Assembly: GCA_003158885.1 (NCBI GenBank)
Contig: PMLN01000146.1
Coordinates: 1 to 6,575 of the forward strand
Length of the DNA: 6,575 nt
Source of the DNA: Anaerolineae bacterium
GTDB lineage: Bacteria; Chloroflexota; Anaerolineae; Anaerolineales; Villigracilaceae
Direction: 5' to 3'
Each line of letters starts with the position of its first letter. Position 1 is the stretch's first letter. A model generated the notes under the pieces. That model saw only the letters and a list, made by a program, of their open reading frames with translations. It searched no databases and had not been told where the DNA came from. The position numbers were made by a program, and so were the translations under genes. Positions 6,575 to 6,575 of this stretch are shown piece by piece.

Positions 6575-6575
6575 T

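Noticed and set aside
1..6575. CRISPR array, tRNA, rRNA, transposase or phage/defence genes
   Set aside because: No regularly spaced repeats, no RNA gene signatures and no such protein motifs were found on either strand.

Overview
The window looks like a piece of a moderate-GC bacterial chromosome, most likely from a Chloroflexota lineage such as Anaerolineae. That placement is inferred from three things: the NBR1-type Ig-like protein end, the style of the GAF/HisKA_3 sensor kinase, and genes that start without a Shine-Dalgarno sequence just downstream of a -10-like hexamer. No marker gene here fixes the taxonomy. There are no RNA genes, CRISPR arrays, transposases or phage genes, and no gene-free stretch longer than about 75 bases.

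Positions 1-2060 (+) are the end of a cell-surface polysaccharide locus. A Wzz-type chain-length protein, cut by the window edge, overlaps by four bases a multi-pass O-antigen ligase/polymerase (Wzy_C family). The two are probably translationally coupled and act in polymerising, sizing or attaching an exopolysaccharide or O-antigen-like chain.

Positions 2135-4667 (+) hold a membrane-anchored GAF histidine kinase of the NarX/DegS/LiaS class, followed 10 bases later by an alpha/beta hydrolase. No response regulator is present in the window. Both genes lack a ribosome binding site, and each has a TANNAT-type hexamer 6-7 bases before its ATG, which suggests leaderless transcripts.

Positions 4707-6574 (-) are a convergent, tightly packed operon reading leftwards: the C-terminal end of an NBR1-Ig-like domain protein (cut by the right edge), queG (epoxyqueuosine reductase, the last step of queuosine tRNA modification) and rdgB/HAM1 (XTP/dITP diphosphatase, nucleotide-pool cleaning). 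The Ig-domain gene and queG overlap in a GTGA, and queG and rdgB are 3 bases apart.

I see no complete undescribed system. The items most worth a second look are a palindromic repeat that appears to have inserted in frame in queG, the overlapping Ig-domain gene end, the kinase-hydrolase pair, and the leaderless starts.
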